Assembly: GCA_037074615.1 (NCBI GenBank)
Contig: CM073560.1
Span: 4,285,501-4,349,500, forward strand
Source: Leucaena leucocephala
Lineage: Eukaryota > Streptophyta > Magnoliopsida > Fabales > Fabaceae
Reading direction: 5' to 3'
DNA length: 64,000 nucleotides
Position numbers and translations under genes: made by a program. Positions 47,964 through 60,605 of the stretch are shown here, in pieces (within the stretch, counting starts at the first letter, position 1; each line of letters begins with the position of its first letter). Below the pieces are notes generated by a model. It worked only from the letters and a program-made list of their open reading frames with translations. It searched no databases and was not told the DNA's origin.

Positions 47964-50900
47964 GTGAGTGTGTGTGAATGATTATATTGTTGTGTCCTTT
48001 TTATCTTCTCGCCTCACACACACACACACACGATCCTTTGCCTCCACCATTTTTGAAATTGATGAGGAAGAAAGCAAGTTTTTTTTTTCAACTTCTGCGC
48101 ACAATGAAACCCCACGATCATTAATTTTTACAATTAAGAAAACAACAAACTCTTTTATTTATTTATTTATATGTATGATCCCGTCTGCTTTAGTTTCAAC
48201 TTATTAAATTCTCAGCTGAGTTTGACCATTAGATGTTATAGTCCCACCAAAGTCTTTCGCATAAATCTTCTTAATTATATTTAACAAGTTGGTACCTCTA
48301 GATAATGTAAATTATTTCCTCCTAATGATTATAATTATCATGGTATATCATTACCATTAGTTTTGATTTAGTGCTTTACTTTTGATTATATATAGTGAAC
48401 GGTGAACCCCATAATTTTTTTTAATATTAGTGAACCCCATAATTTTAATTGCTACATGATGTTTACTTTTTTCAAATAAAATTAAAAAAATTAATATGCA
48501 AGTCCCTATAATCTTACCTTATTTTTAATCAAGTTGTTGTAGTTGTTTTTTTATCATATCCTTATAGTTTTTCCAATTATAGTTATTCCTCTCTATATAC
48601 TCATAATTAGTAAGAGAAAGAACATTAGTAGCTAATGAGGTAGGTCTCACTCAATTACACACCTAGCTAGCTAGATTAATTTTGTCACATAAGTCTAAAT
48701 AAAATCATCATCAACCAAATTATGATATAGATTATATATGGATGCAAGAAGATAATTAGAGCATAGTAATTTTTATTTTTTATGTTGATAAAAATAAATT
48801 TTATTTCATCATTTTATTTTTAAAAAATATCAATTATTTTATCGTATTTTGTGACCACTTATGTGTTGCTTGGGGCTCCGCATCTGCCTTAAGTAATATA
48901 TTATGAGCATAGAAACTAATATTTATGTCTAAAAAAACTATAAGAACCTAATAAAAAAATTGTAGGCACTTAATTAAAAATTAAGTAAAACTATAATTAT
49001 TGAGAAATTAAGTTTTTCAATAATTTTTTAAGCTTAGTAATGGAGATCAAGTGCTTAGAAGTGTAGTAAGATGGAGACAATCTCTAGTGTAGGATGCTTT
49101 GTTTTTATAAATTTAATATTTCTAAATGATGTTAAATTGAGTGCTCCATTAATTAATAGTACAAAAGGGGTCCATGCAACTTGCCCATACAAGGAGGCAT
49201 TTCTATAAAAGTGAATGAAGCTACTTAATCACCTTTGATTTACTAATTAATTAATGAGCATGTACCAAAAGCAATATCTATTGCATATTATAATTAAGAA
49301 GAATTAATACTCAAATTAACACTAATACCATTATATATACAATTAGAATTAGTAATGTGATGCTATCATTAAGGCCAAAAAAGTTATGTAATAATGAGGA
49401 TGCTCATTCATGGGCATAAAATAGTCTTACTATAACATAAACAAATATTTAAGGAATAGCGTATTGAGGTCAAAGGAGGGGATCGGATCTCATTCAACCA
49501 AGTGATAATCAAGATATAGAATTTTTTGTTTGATATACAATCAAGATTTACTACTCATGATGACTGAGTTTTAGTCCTGTTAATGGGTTTTGTAAAAGGC
49601 TGAGTTTTGCTTCAGTTTTAAGGCGTGTCAACGATTTGGGAGAAAAGCTTCTAACAGTAATAAACGGCTAATTTTTGTTTTTAACAACTATATTTTTCAA
49701 TGGACTATAAATAGAGCACTTTAGACATGTTTTTATTAAACTTGAACAATGAGAATATGTTGAAATGTGGGCTGGTTTTAATTGTTTTCTACTCCCATAT
49801 TCTAAAATCATCATTTATATTGAGAGCCATCAAATTCTATTATCTTCTTTTTCAATTTTATAACTCTTTTAGCCACCCACTCACCGACGTCGTTTTTAAA
49901 TCCTATTATTAAGTATATAAGCAATCAACTAATCTGTGTCAAGGTTTTGTAATTAAGATACCTCTCTCCTCATGTGTCTTTTTCAATAAGGTAGAATTCA
50001 AATTCAGTTCACCCACTTTATAATCTACCTAATCTATCACTAGGTCAAGTAGCATTGAGTCAAATTCTACTATCCTCACCATATGATGGTGTTAGTGCTC
50101 TGTTGTACTTATTATGCTCTTTGAGAAAGTTTTATTGAGGGAATCTTTTCTTCAATCATTCTTTAATTGCAAGGGTGAGGTATCCCTAAATCAAGAGTGT
50201 GGTATATCTGTTATATTTTTTTTGGACCTGATGTGGTATCTCCTATATAGAGATTCAATAGTTAGACAACTCTTGAGGAAATAGTGTGCTATCTGTAAAA
50301 GAGAAAGATTGTAGCCGATACAAGTGCCCAGTTCAAACGTAGAATATAGTGAAAAATCTGTGAACCAAGATAAATTCTCAATTTGCATTATCTCCATCCC
50401 TTAACTCTTTTTTTTTAAGCACATATATTTTATGCTTTTTTTTTGTTCAAAACTATATATTTGGAGTCTTTAGTGCTATATACATATTTAAAAATATCTT
50501 CTTTAAGGAAATTATTTCAAACTTTATTTACTCAATGTGGTTGCAAAAATTCAGTTAAACATATCCCTAAAAATAAGTTTTTTAACTTGAATTTGTTAAA
50601 ACATGCTAATTCACACTCTATTTAAATTTATTGGAATTTTAAAAAAAAAATAGTAAACACCCAATTCACCCCTCTCAAATGTATTTCCATTTCTAACATA
50701 TTTCCATATGAAGTAAAAAAGATAATGAGGTATAATCAATCTAAAAAATAAAAAAAACTACATATAATTATGTCATTTTTCAAAAAATGTCAATATATAT
50801 AATTAACTTTATCCAAACGTGTATACATCTGTATATTTTGCACAAATACCTATATATATTTGTATATATGTATATATAGAGAGAGAGACTATTGAAGTCT

Positions 50901-52445
50901 GTAAATAATATATATGGATCTGCCGGACAAAACCAAGGAACCAATGCTTGATCAGTGTCACTTTCTTTGGCTTGGCTTTGATAAATTAAGTCTAAACAAT
51001 ATATTTTTTTATTTTTTTACCAACAATTCTGAACAAATAAAACTATAAAAGAAATGAAGCAGATTGACTTTCAACTATGCCATTGACTTACTCTTATATG
51101 CATCCCAAGAAGTAACAGTACACGAGAGTGCCACACGTGGAAGCTTTTTAAGTTATTATGATCAAAAACCCTAGCTCTAACGCCCAACTTGGCTCTTTCA
51201 AAATATATGCCAGGCCCATTTCTTAATTTAATTTCTCTTTATTTTTATTATATCACAAGTAAATTAACACAACTTCTAATTAATTATATCCAATATAATT
51301 GTTGATTATTCAAAACCCACATTGGCGTTATTCTAATTAAACATGCATAATGGCCACCCATTCATAAGGAAGGTGGTGCACTATCAATTTTAACACAATA
51401 TTATTTTTAAACTGTAATTTTTTTAAATATATATATATATTCTAACTTAATAATAGATTATATGTATTGTAACTAGCCTATGCACTTGTATGTGGATATA
51501 ATTTTCCCCAAAAACTATACACAATTTTAAACTAAATTAATTATTCGACTTAAATAAATAAGTAATCATATTATTAATTATTAATAAATTCAAAATTCTT
51601 ACTCATTTTATTTTTATATGTAAACTAGACCAGATTATGCGTCTATGTCTTGCAAAGTCATATAACTTAGAAAATATAATAAATCACATTATTTATAACT
51701 TATAAATAATACAACTTGTTACGGACTTCATATTGTTTATAAAAAAAAAGTTATATACTTTATATTATATATAAGCAATTGAAATATATATACTTCATTC
51801 TATGCTTGATATAAGACACTATAAAATTCAGTAAAACATTTATCCCAAAAAAAACCAACCTGAATTTTTTTTTTCAGTTTGAGGAGTGAAGAAATGGTAG
51901 CAGATAAAAAATTTTAATGAGTTGAATTTAAACAAAAATATGGTACGGTAAAACTTATATATTTTTTCTATTAAAATTTTATGATTCCACTTATCTATCT
52001 TTTTAAATCTAATTTTTTTTTTCTAAACATAGATATTTTCTTATTAAAGGTAATCATATTAGGTATTGTTTGATATTAAGACTATCAATGGAGAGAAAAA
52101 TGTGAGAAAAATATAGAAAAATACTATAAAAGAATTTTTTTTAAATGATAAAAAAATTTCCATTTTTAGAGTTTTTCTTTTTACTATTATTTTTTTTTTC
52201 TAAACATAGAATAAATGTAAGTATTTCTTTCAGTGAAAGATAAAATATTGGTTCCTCTCATTGTTATAGAGACTGTCTCATTTCCCTTTACTCTACTCTT
52301 GTTGGCTGGTGAGGTACTTAGATATAAGTGCAAATGTGGGGCATGGCATGGTCCCTACACAAGTTTTCCTAGGCTCCTAGCTACATAGTTAATTTAGTAT
52401 CCATACGTGGGGACCTTGTTCCTTAAAAAAACTGCCACTAACATG

Positions 52446-52453
52446 TATAAATA
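52446..52453 (+). promoter_or_regulatory. TATA box of the IPT gene
   Basis: TATAAATA lies 241 bases before the ATG. Transcription would start near 52476-52485, ahead of an ATG-free, CT-rich leader. Confidence 0.6.
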
Positions 52454-52564
52454 GCCCCGAATCCCCGACCACCCCCAGTAAGCTTACAGTACTCACAATA
52501 TATTCTCTTCCTCACCACTTCCCTATTTCTCTCCCTCTCCAAACCATTTCACGACAGATCAAAG

Positions 52565-52663
52565 GTATCATCTTCAACTATATATATACGCTTAATTTTC
52601 ATTATTCACTGTAATTCAAATTCAAAACACTTTATAAAAAAGACAAATTGTTTGCTGTTGCAG
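52565..52663 (+). other. 5'-UTR intron of the IPT gene
   Basis: Donor atcaaag|gtatca and acceptor gctgttgcag|gg bound a 99-base AT-rich intron. The ATG follows 24 bases after the acceptor. Confidence 0.6.
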
Positions 52664-52686
52664 GGTTTTAATTTAATTTGTTGACG

Positions 52687-53700
52687 ATGATGAATATCAT
52701 TTCGGTACCCGTGTGCAAGGTTCAAGCTTCAGTGAATTTAGAAAGGGGACTGAGTACGGACCCTTTCTTCCTCCGCCACCACCTTAATAAGGACAAGGTG
52801 GTTGTCATCATGGGAGCCACCGGCTCCGGCAAGTCAAAGCTTGCCATTGACCTGGCCACCCACTTTGCTCCCTCGGAAATCATCAACTCCGACAAAATGC
52901 AAGTTTTTCAAGGCCTCGAGATCACCACCAATAAGGTGACAGAACAGGAGTGTATGGGTGTTCCTCATCATTTACTTGGCATAGCAGATCCCAACCTTGA
53001 CTTCACCGCCGGCGACTTCATCCACCATGCCTCCTCCGCTGTTGATTCCATCGTCGACAGACATTGCCTTCCCATCGTCGCCGGCGGCTCCAATTCCTAC
53101 ATAGAAGCCTTTGTGAACCACCACTCTGGGTTACAAAATCCCCGGCTTGAGTTTTGCTTCCTCTGGGTCGACGTCTCGCTCTCGGTTCTCCACTCCTTCT
53201 TATCGGACCGGGTCGACCGGATGGTGGAAGCCGGTTTAGTTGAGGAGGTTCGACAAATGTTTAACCCTTGGGCTGATTATACAAAAGGGATAAGAAAAGC
53301 TATCGGAGTTCCAGAGTTGGACCAGTTTCTGAGAACTGAGTCGAAGGCCGATGAGAGGAGGAAGAAGAAGCTTCTAGAAGTCGCCATTACTAGGATGAAG
53401 ATCAACAACTGCCGGCTTGCGAGCCGCCAACTGCAGAAAATTCATCGGCTTCACGGCTTGTGGAAGCGGAATATGCATCGGCTCGATGCGACGGAGGTGT
53501 TCATGATGAGGAATAATTGTGAGGAATCATCGAAGGAGGCGTGGGAGAATCAAGTGTTGAAGAAGAGCAGAAGGATCGTTCACAAGTTCTTGTACGAGGA
53601 AAGCAATGTTCCGGCGGTCTCTTCTAAAACTCTTATGAATGTAACACCGTCGATACCGCCGCCGGCTTCTCTGGTGGCCATGGCTACTGCAACTCATTAG
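52687..53700 (+). CDS. IPT5: Adenylate isopentenyltransferase (cytokinin synthase), IPT5/IPT7 type, 337 aa
   Basis: Transfers the isopentenyl group of DMAPP to ATP/ADP, the first committed step of cytokinin synthesis. Arabidopsis relatives act mostly in plastids. The coding region is a single exon, as in Arabidopsis IPT1 and IPT3-8. The P-loop GATGSGKS is at residues 43-50, followed by EIINSDKMQVFQGLEITTNK, GVPHHLLG and AGGSNSYIEA. The middle domain has CFLWVDVSLSVLHSFLSDRV and GIRKAIGVPELDQFL. The C-terminal LASRQLQKIHRL and MHRLDATEVF match the IPT5/IPT7 branch better than IPT3, and no CaaX prenylation box is present (it ends TATH). Residues 1-38 are polar with few acids and may act as a plastid transit peptide. 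The first ATG (52687) is followed at once by a second (52690). GC content is clearly higher than in the surroundings. Confidence 0.93.
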   Translation: MMNIISVPVCKVQASVNLERGLSTDPFFLRHHLNKDKVVVIMGATGSGKSKLAIDLATHFAPSEIINSDKMQVFQGLEITTNKVTEQECMGVPHHLLGIADPNLDFTAGDFIHHASSAVDSIVDRHCLPIVAGGSNSYIEAFVNHHSGLQNPRLEFCFLWVDVSLSVLHSFLSDRVDRMVEAGLVEEVRQMFNPWADYTKGIRKAIGVPELDQFLRTESKADERRKKKLLEVAITRMKINNCRLASRQLQKIHRLHGLWKRNMHRLDATEVFMMRNNCEESSKEAWENQVLKKSRRIVHKFLYEESNVPAVSSKTLMNVTPSIPPPASLVAMATATH

Positions 53701-55145
53701 TGGGGGTAGGACCAGAGAATCTATACAAAGGTCATTGACTCACCATTGGCATGGCCTCCGATGATGCGGATATAAATTTATGTGTGTGAGAGTGTGCATG
53801 TGTATATATGTACATATACACTCACATATACATACATATATATGTGACATGAGTTTCGGATATAGGGGGTATAAAAGATACAGTATCTATATTTAAAAAA
53901 AACATATTTAATAGGAAGAGATATGTATGTTTCTGATTAATGTATGGATTGAATTTTTGCCCTTATAGAGTTTGTGGAATCTATATCCTTTCTAAAGGGT
54001 TATATTGTTAATTTCTGTAAACTTTTGGCCGTTAAACCAATTTTATAGCTTAAATGATTCTCAATAAATATATGAGCTAGTTGAGAAGTCTGTTTTAATC
54101 ATAAATATAAAATTCTAATCAATTTTAAAAGTATTTTAGATTAACTTTTTAAAGTGATTTTAAATAAGTATATCAGAAGAGTTTAACCTAACAGTAATTT
54201 TGAAATTATAGTTTGAGAATTTTTTAAATAGATATTTTATCTCATAAATTTATATATATATTTTAAACTATCCCTGATTGCATATATTAAATGAGAGTTT
54301 TTATGAATGGGGTAGTTTCTAATGCAAATAATTAGATAGATATCAGAAAAATCAACACACATTTATTTTGTATAAATAACTAATTTAACTAATTTCTTTA
54401 TCATCTTTAAATTAGTTATCTATAACTAATTTATTTAATATCTTTAAATTAATTATCTAACTCATATATTTAGAAACAGAGAGAGTAAATTATAAAAATC
54501 CAATTTACTTATTTTTTTTAAAAACATAATAAATCTGTATATTATCACATATATATTTTTCGTGCACATGGTCCAATCCAATTTGATTCCACTTGAATTA
54601 GTTGAGAGACTCGATATATATTTTGAAAATCTAGTTGGTATTAAAAAGAAAAAAACCCATTCATATTGTATATATTTTCAAAATTAGAGAAAAATGTGTG
54701 TTTGTATTATACGAATTATATAGTGATGAATAATAGATGAAATGTTTTATCAATTTGTCTATCTCTCTTCAATTATACGAATTATATATAGCTAAAATGA
54801 AAACCTTCCATATAAAGAATATGTATTGAAAATGGAAATAAATTTACAGAAAGGCAAATAATCTATACCTTCACCGAAAGCCCAGTCTTTTTCATCCAAC
54901 ATATGATTCCATTAGATAGAGATATATCACACTTTGCCTTTATACCTCCACTCACCACAACTTAATTAATTTTGATATATTATTAATCATATTTAAACAT
55001 CTTTTAATTGTTCTCAAGCTAGCCATTTTCGTACCCAAAGCCTTGTAATTTATTAAGCATAATTTAATATATTATATTTTGGTTGAAGAATTAGGGAAAT
55101 TTGTGCCTTAATTGATAAAGTAAAGCTAATATTAATGTCACTTAG

Positions 55146-55519
55146 TGCTTGTTTGGTTTCTTTTGAAACTAAAATTTTAAAAAATATTAAGTTAAAAATT
55201 AAATAAACAATCGTCAAATATCTAAAATAGTTTATGAAATAAATCATAGTTTCAGATAAATTCATAAGAATAGTTTCTGAGGGTAAAAGTATTTTTAGGC
55301 TATGTAATGACTATTTTGCCCTTATATTTTTTTCTTTATCATTTTATCCTATGCTATTTCTGGTAATTTGTCTATTAAAAAATTTATTCTGATAATAACT
55401 ATATAAATATTTATTTCTTTAGAATCACTTTTTTTTTTAAAAAAAAAAATCTTCTGCAAAATTTACTTTTAAATTATTTTTTATAAACTCTTTTCCATAA
55501 ACTAAACTAAACAGGGCCA
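55146..55519. repeat. Tourist-type MITE (family B)
   Basis: Ends tgcttgtttggtttc / aaactaaacagggcc are inverted repeats. 'ggtaatttgtctattaaaaa' and 'gataataactatataaatat' match the other family B copies. Confidence 0.5.
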
Positions 55520-56577
55520 TAGTTTACAATTGTATGTATGGTCTAAATCACCTTTAGTGAATGAAGTGGTATTGTCTTAGCTTTGCATATTCCTCTATTT
55601 GTATATAAATACAAAAGAGATAGAAGAGTAATATTATCTCAAAGGTATATAGAATATATTTGTCCCAAGTTTGCAGTAAGTATGTATATTAAAAGAAGTG
55701 AAGTATCTGTTCTTTTATGTGATAGTGATTTGATGTATATTTTAATATATATACTTATTGTGAATTTAACATACCGAAAGAATATTTCATATTTATATTT
55801 TTATAATTAATTAAATAATTGAAATATATAATGTGGTACGTATGTTAGTTGAGAAATGTAAGCTTAGAATTTTCACTTAAATCAAATCAAATTATGTAAT
55901 TTAATTTAATAACCTATATTATAATTAGGTTATTAAATAGGTGGTAAATTGAGTCAAATATATAGGTTTACACTTTTACTTTTCAATGTTCTTTTATATA
56001 TATATATATATTAGAGAGATCTAACGCCCAAAAGGTAAGAAATTAAATTAATAAAGAATTTAATCGTAATTACTTAGAAGTTATTAAGTGCCTCAACAGT
56101 ACTTTTTAGTGTTCTAATTAATTCATTATCATTGTGCCCATCATCAACCAGTCACAATAAATTCTCGTATGTCAAATTATTCATTTTAGATTATGAAATT
56201 AACAGTGGAGAATCTGGCGTACCTAGAATATGGTTGTCTGGCTGAATTCTCTACACAAAACCAATGCCCTGATGTGAACTCTGATCATGCTACATAACAA
56301 ATGCTCCTAACAGATGAATAAAGTTTTTTCCCAGAAACGGTTTGAGGAAGATGTCTCTGAGCGTACGTACTAACTAACCCCGTCAACCTATATCCCATAT
56401 ATCTAGTCTGATGGCAGTTATTGGGATTAACGTTTAGATATACGTCTTCTCTTTAATAAAGCAATAAAGAAAACTGTTTCAGCCCTTTATTCAATATTTG
56501 TACCCTAATCCACTAAGAGCGAAATAGGAATAATTGAGCAAGTAGATTACTATATCAGATATTAAATTGTTAGATTA

Positions 56578-56829
56578 CAGTCTTCCGATCCTTAATTAAA
56601 AAATTGATATTAATTTTAAATATAATATTTATTTTATATTTTTATTATTTTTTTTAAATCATCCCTATTAATATTCACTTAACAATATTTAAGTAAAAGA
56701 AAGAGGGAATGAGTTAAAGAAAATGATTAAATTATTCTAGAGAAAATAAATCATATTAACTAACTTAACTAATTTTTTTAATCTGTCTATATTAATTAAA
56801 TATGTCATATTATATAAGGACCGGATGAG
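56578..56829. repeat. Stowaway-like MITE (family A)
   Basis: TA-flanked, 252 bp. It begins cagtcttccgatccttaatt and ends ttatataaggaccggatgag. The interior matches 2815-3131 and 34550-34810. Confidence 0.7.
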
Positions 56830-58933
56830 TAGTATAGAAGTTAAAGCATTAGCATCCAAAATACATGTTTATTCATTTTGGGATAATTGCTTAGCTTGGT
56901 ATTCGGCCATTATTAATTTGAGCTTGATGAATTAAATATAGCCAAAAATTTGATTAGGAACCTTAATTAATTACTTGTAATACTCGTGGTAGTTGTTCAT
57001 ATAACTATGTTTGAATTTGAATGAAATTCCTAGTTGATTTCGAGAGTGATTGATAGTTAATTTCTATCATCAATCTATCTCGTTTTCCATATTTTGTTGG
57101 GATCGATCAAGTCATCAAAATTAATCTATGGAGTGATCAATAGTAATATAATATAATTAAAAATATAGGAATAATAATAATAATGTTTTGAACAACTTAG
57201 TTTATATAAATATATATAAACAATCGCCGGCCTTGATAAATGAGTGGGTTTAACAAATGAGATGCTTGATGGGAAATAAAGGTTAAAGAAGCCAAGTTCG
57301 TGGCTATGTATATTTAATTAGCAAATCTAAAACTTACAAAAGAAAAAAAAAAGAACTTTAATTTGTGCCACGTGTCTAAATCATACAACCAAAATTACAC
57401 TTTTTGCCTAATAATTAAGACTAAACATGGGTAGAATAGAATATGGAGTTGTTCGTGAATTCTAAATGGCATAAAACGGTTACCACAAACAAACATAAAT
57501 ACTACGTACGATGAGTTTGTCCCGTCGCCTTTAATCGGATTCTAATCTATTTTTTTATATATATAAAAAAGATCCTAAATGAGCAAGTATAGTTTTATTT
57601 AATAAGAAAAAAATATTCTGAGGTTTTACATACTCAAAAATAATATTTATATACTCTAAAATTATCACATCATCTAAATTCTATTTAATCAAAATATAAT
57701 AATTTAACATAATTTAACCCTAGTTGGCTGATAACAAATCTCATACAATTTATATTTAATTTTATTTTAAAAAAATAAATCTCTTAATTTAGTTCAGATA
57801 ATTTTTTTATTTTTTTTAAATTAATTTTTTTAAAATAAAATAAATTATGAATTTTTTTATAGGTACAAAATAAGTTATTGTATTTTAGTGGAACAAAATT
57901 TAGATAACGTGATACCGAGATAAATATTTTTTATACTTAGAAGTCATACTATGAAAACGTTTCTTAATATTATTAAAATACTCTGACTTCCCATTCTTTA
58001 TTTATAAATTAGTTTTAATATACATTTACTGAAATGTCCTTAATTATATATATATAAAAAAAAACTTCCCCTAATCCTGGCGATGACCATTAAATATTGT
58101 CAAAGTGGCTTTGGTGAAAATTGAACATTGAATCTCTTGGTTATCAAAAAAATTTAATGACCATTGAGCTACTTAATCCAAATGATAATATAATGCAAGT
58201 TATTATTATAAATTTGTTTTTATGTAATTATCATTAAAACTAGTTATCAATCACATAAGTAAAAAATAATTAATTTGAGGTAAAAATACATGGGGCTTAT
58301 TTTTGCCCCTTTTTTTAATTATTGAACTTTCTTTGATTATAAATTAAAAAAGAGGAATAAATTATAAGTTTAGTGATGGGAAGGTGGCTTGGAATTGGAT
58401 CCAACAAGGAGTTGGATATGATCATGGAGTTGATGGCCACAGTTCCAATTCCAAGGTTAAGTGTAAAGTGTGGTATAAGATTCATTTCATGAAAATGATA
58501 ACTACCTCAAATCAAACTTTTTGAGTCATCATCATACGGAACGATAATAAGGATTCCGTGTTACCCGAGTATTAAGAAAAATTGTCATATTAATCAAGTC
58601 AAGTCATAAAATATAAATAATAGGAATATATTTGAGTTAATTTTTTTTTTCACTCTTGCGCGAAATTTAAAATAATTCTGTATTTTTTTATATTTTATAA
58701 ATATAAATATATAAGCTTTGAGAATTTAATCCGAAATAACTTTACACCCCATCCTCCTCCTATATTTTTAGTAGAGTACAGCCGTCTCATATGATAGATA
58801 AAAAATATTTTTTATATACATAAGTTAGTTCGAACTAGTGCATTGTATGTTTAAGGAATCTAACTATCTACTAACTATTGTAGTCTTTGTCAGTTTACTA
58901 TTTAAACTAATTTGAGACAATTAATCTAATGTA

Positions 58934-59168
58934 CTCATTTGGTCTTTAATATAAGATATAGTTAATTCTTTTGGGGAGATTAAGGAAGTTAAATAAATTA
59001 GTTAATTATGACCAAATCTAACCCCTCAAGACAAATTCATATAATATACTTCTTAATCTACATAAATTAGTCAACTAACTTTTATATTGGTTATAATTAA
59101 TTGATTTATTTGATTTCTTTAATCTATCTAAAAAAGTTCATTAGTTCATATATTAAGGATTGGAGGAG
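58934..59168. repeat. Stowaway-like MITE, 235 bp
   Basis: TA-flanked, starting ctcatttggtctttaatata and ending atatattaaggattggagga with g before TA. It is collinear with 41951-42195. Confidence 0.75.
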
Positions 59169-59450
59169 TAAAATTTTTTAATTAAAGAGATTGGTAATAA
59201 AGACACGATATTACAAGCGGGATCAAATTTATGACATCCTACTTACAAAGGAATCTTAGGTGACACTATTTTGCAAGGTTAGCATTTAGTGTACATATTT
59301 AAAAGTATGTATTTAGTGTACATCTCTCATGAATTATAAAAATGAAGTTTAAATAAATGCAATTGCAATTTTGAAAGGTTTGAATAATTTTTAAGTATAT
59401 TAATAATACCTAAAATATTTGTATTAAATTTTGTAGTACAAAAATTTTTA

Positions 59451-59660
59451 GGAGAGGGTTGGACTCATTCACGATCTAAGGGTAAGACAAAGTCTCCCTT
59501 TTTTCTAGGCGATACCAATATTGATCAGAATGAGTTGTCAATTACGTTCAGGCGTAAACCTAAGTACCTAAGAGTTAGGATATCTCTCTAAGTATCACGA
59601 TTATAACTATAATAAATAATACTATTTAAATATCAAATATATTCTAAATAATTATACCTG
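59451..59660. repeat. Dispersed ~210-bp repeat, copy 2
   Basis: Same order of blocks as 8429-8640: 'gactcattcacgatctaag', 'aagtctcccttttttc', 'aggcgtaaacctaagtacct', 'aagagttagga' and 'ataactataataaa'. Confidence 0.65.
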
Positions 59661-59925
59661 TAATTCTTTCGGTAGCTAACCTACGATTGGTTATTTATAT
59701 TAAATTTGAACAAGTTAGATTGGATGAGCATGGACTAGTCTGTTGTTTTTTTTGGTACATGGACTAATCTGTTTATTTTAGTGTAAGGTCCTAATTTACC
59801 AAAAAAAGAAAATGTGTAAGGTCCTAATTAATGTTGGGCCTGTTATTGGATCTTAAAGCCTGGGCCTTCTTATCTATGCCGAATTGCTGGGTGGCAAAAA
59901 CATAAAACTAAAAATGCCTAGGTCT

Positions 59926-60136
59926 ATTAACGGGTTAGTCTGAGTGGTAAGCAGCTCGGTATCATTTAAATAAAATCTTGAGTTCGAGCCTTAGCGTACA
60001 TAAAAAATTCTCGTTGAGAGACTCACCCACCATAGTCAGGTGCGCGACGCGGGTCAATTCCGGATATAGTCGAGGCAAAGCTCCAGTGAGCTGGGTAGGT
60101 AAAAAAAAAATACCTAGATCTTTTATATAAAAAAAA
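59926..60136 (+). mobile_element. tRNA-derived SINE with target duplication
   Basis: RNA polymerase III promoter boxes are visible: box A TAGTCTGAGTGG (59936-59947) and box B gagttcgagcc (59980-59990), 32 bases apart. The body contains gagactcacccaccatagtc, 'gcgacgcgggtc' and 'gaggcaaagctcc', and the 3' end is A-rich. The 12-bp ATGCCTAGGTCT flanks it at 59914-59925 and 60137-60148. The body resembles the plant Au-type SINE tail (assigned from memory). Confidence 0.8.
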
Positions 60137-60204
60137 ATGCCTAGGTCTTGAGAGATATAGGGAGTATCATTTTATTATAATTTTAGTCATAGTGCTTAAA
60201 AAAT

Positions 60205-60310
60205 ATTCTAACGTTTAGATACTTAAATTTATGTTTAAAGATAATAGACGACTCGCTCTACCTGATATTAGTATCGTTTAAGAAGAAGAGAGACTTTAGC
60301 TTACTCTCAG
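60205..60310. repeat. Dispersed repeat, inverted partial copy 3
   Basis: Contains taatagacgactcgctctac and 'agagagactttagcttactctcagaggtgag', matching the reverse complement of the middle of 8429-8640 and 59451-59660. Confidence 0.55.
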
Positions 60311-60570
60311 AGGTGAGGTCATTTTTTTTTTCAAAAAATTATTTACCAAAAGAAAAACTCCAAATGCGATTCGGCATATACCTCTAGACTCCTTTCCCAC
60401 GCGCTGAGGATACACGTATCTTGGCCCCTCTGAAAATGATTCAATGAGTTACTGAGTCGAGTGCGCCACACCGGGCGGCCGTTTCTTCACTCTGGACTCG
60501 TTGAATCCTCCATTATTCATCCTTAAATCTCTCGAATAATCCGACCTAGATCCCCAAATTATTTCAAATC

Positions 60571-60605
60571 ATGACTGTAAATTCGAGCCGATGTTAGGGA
60601 AATGA
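60571..60605 (+). promoter_or_regulatory. Two short uORFs before the hydrolase start
   Basis: uORF1 runs 60571-60597 (8 codons, MTVNSSRC, TAG). uORF2 runs 60591-60605 (MLGK, TGA), and its stop overlaps the main start as ATGA at 60602-60605. If transcription starts upstream of 60571, both would be met before the main ATG, so translation could depend on reinitiation or leaky scanning. Confidence 0.5.

Larger units (their letters stand above)
39460..52440. other. 13-kb gene-free, repeat-rich region upstream of the IPT gene
   Basis: The first ~300 bases are the RRM gene's promoter side. Individually listed elements fill parts of 40100-47600. From 47600 to 52400 the DNA is AT-rich, with only short motif-free open frames and a weak Tourist-like fragment near 51870-52050. 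The ~150 bases before 52446 look like the IPT core promoter. Confidence 0.6.
53701..60601. other. Intergenic region between IPT and the hydrolase gene
   Basis: The first ~300 bases are the IPT 3' UTR, ending near a TA/CA-repeat patch (53790-53850). The rest is AT-rich with MITEs, a SINE and dispersed repeats listed separately. A degraded Stowaway-like piece may lie at 54070-54490. The last ~200 bases (from about 60400) are GC-richer and are probably the promoter and 5' UTR of the hydrolase gene. Confidence 0.6.

Noticed and set aside
53790..53850. Possible structured RNA after the IPT gene
   Set aside because: The pairing comes from simple TA/CA repeats.
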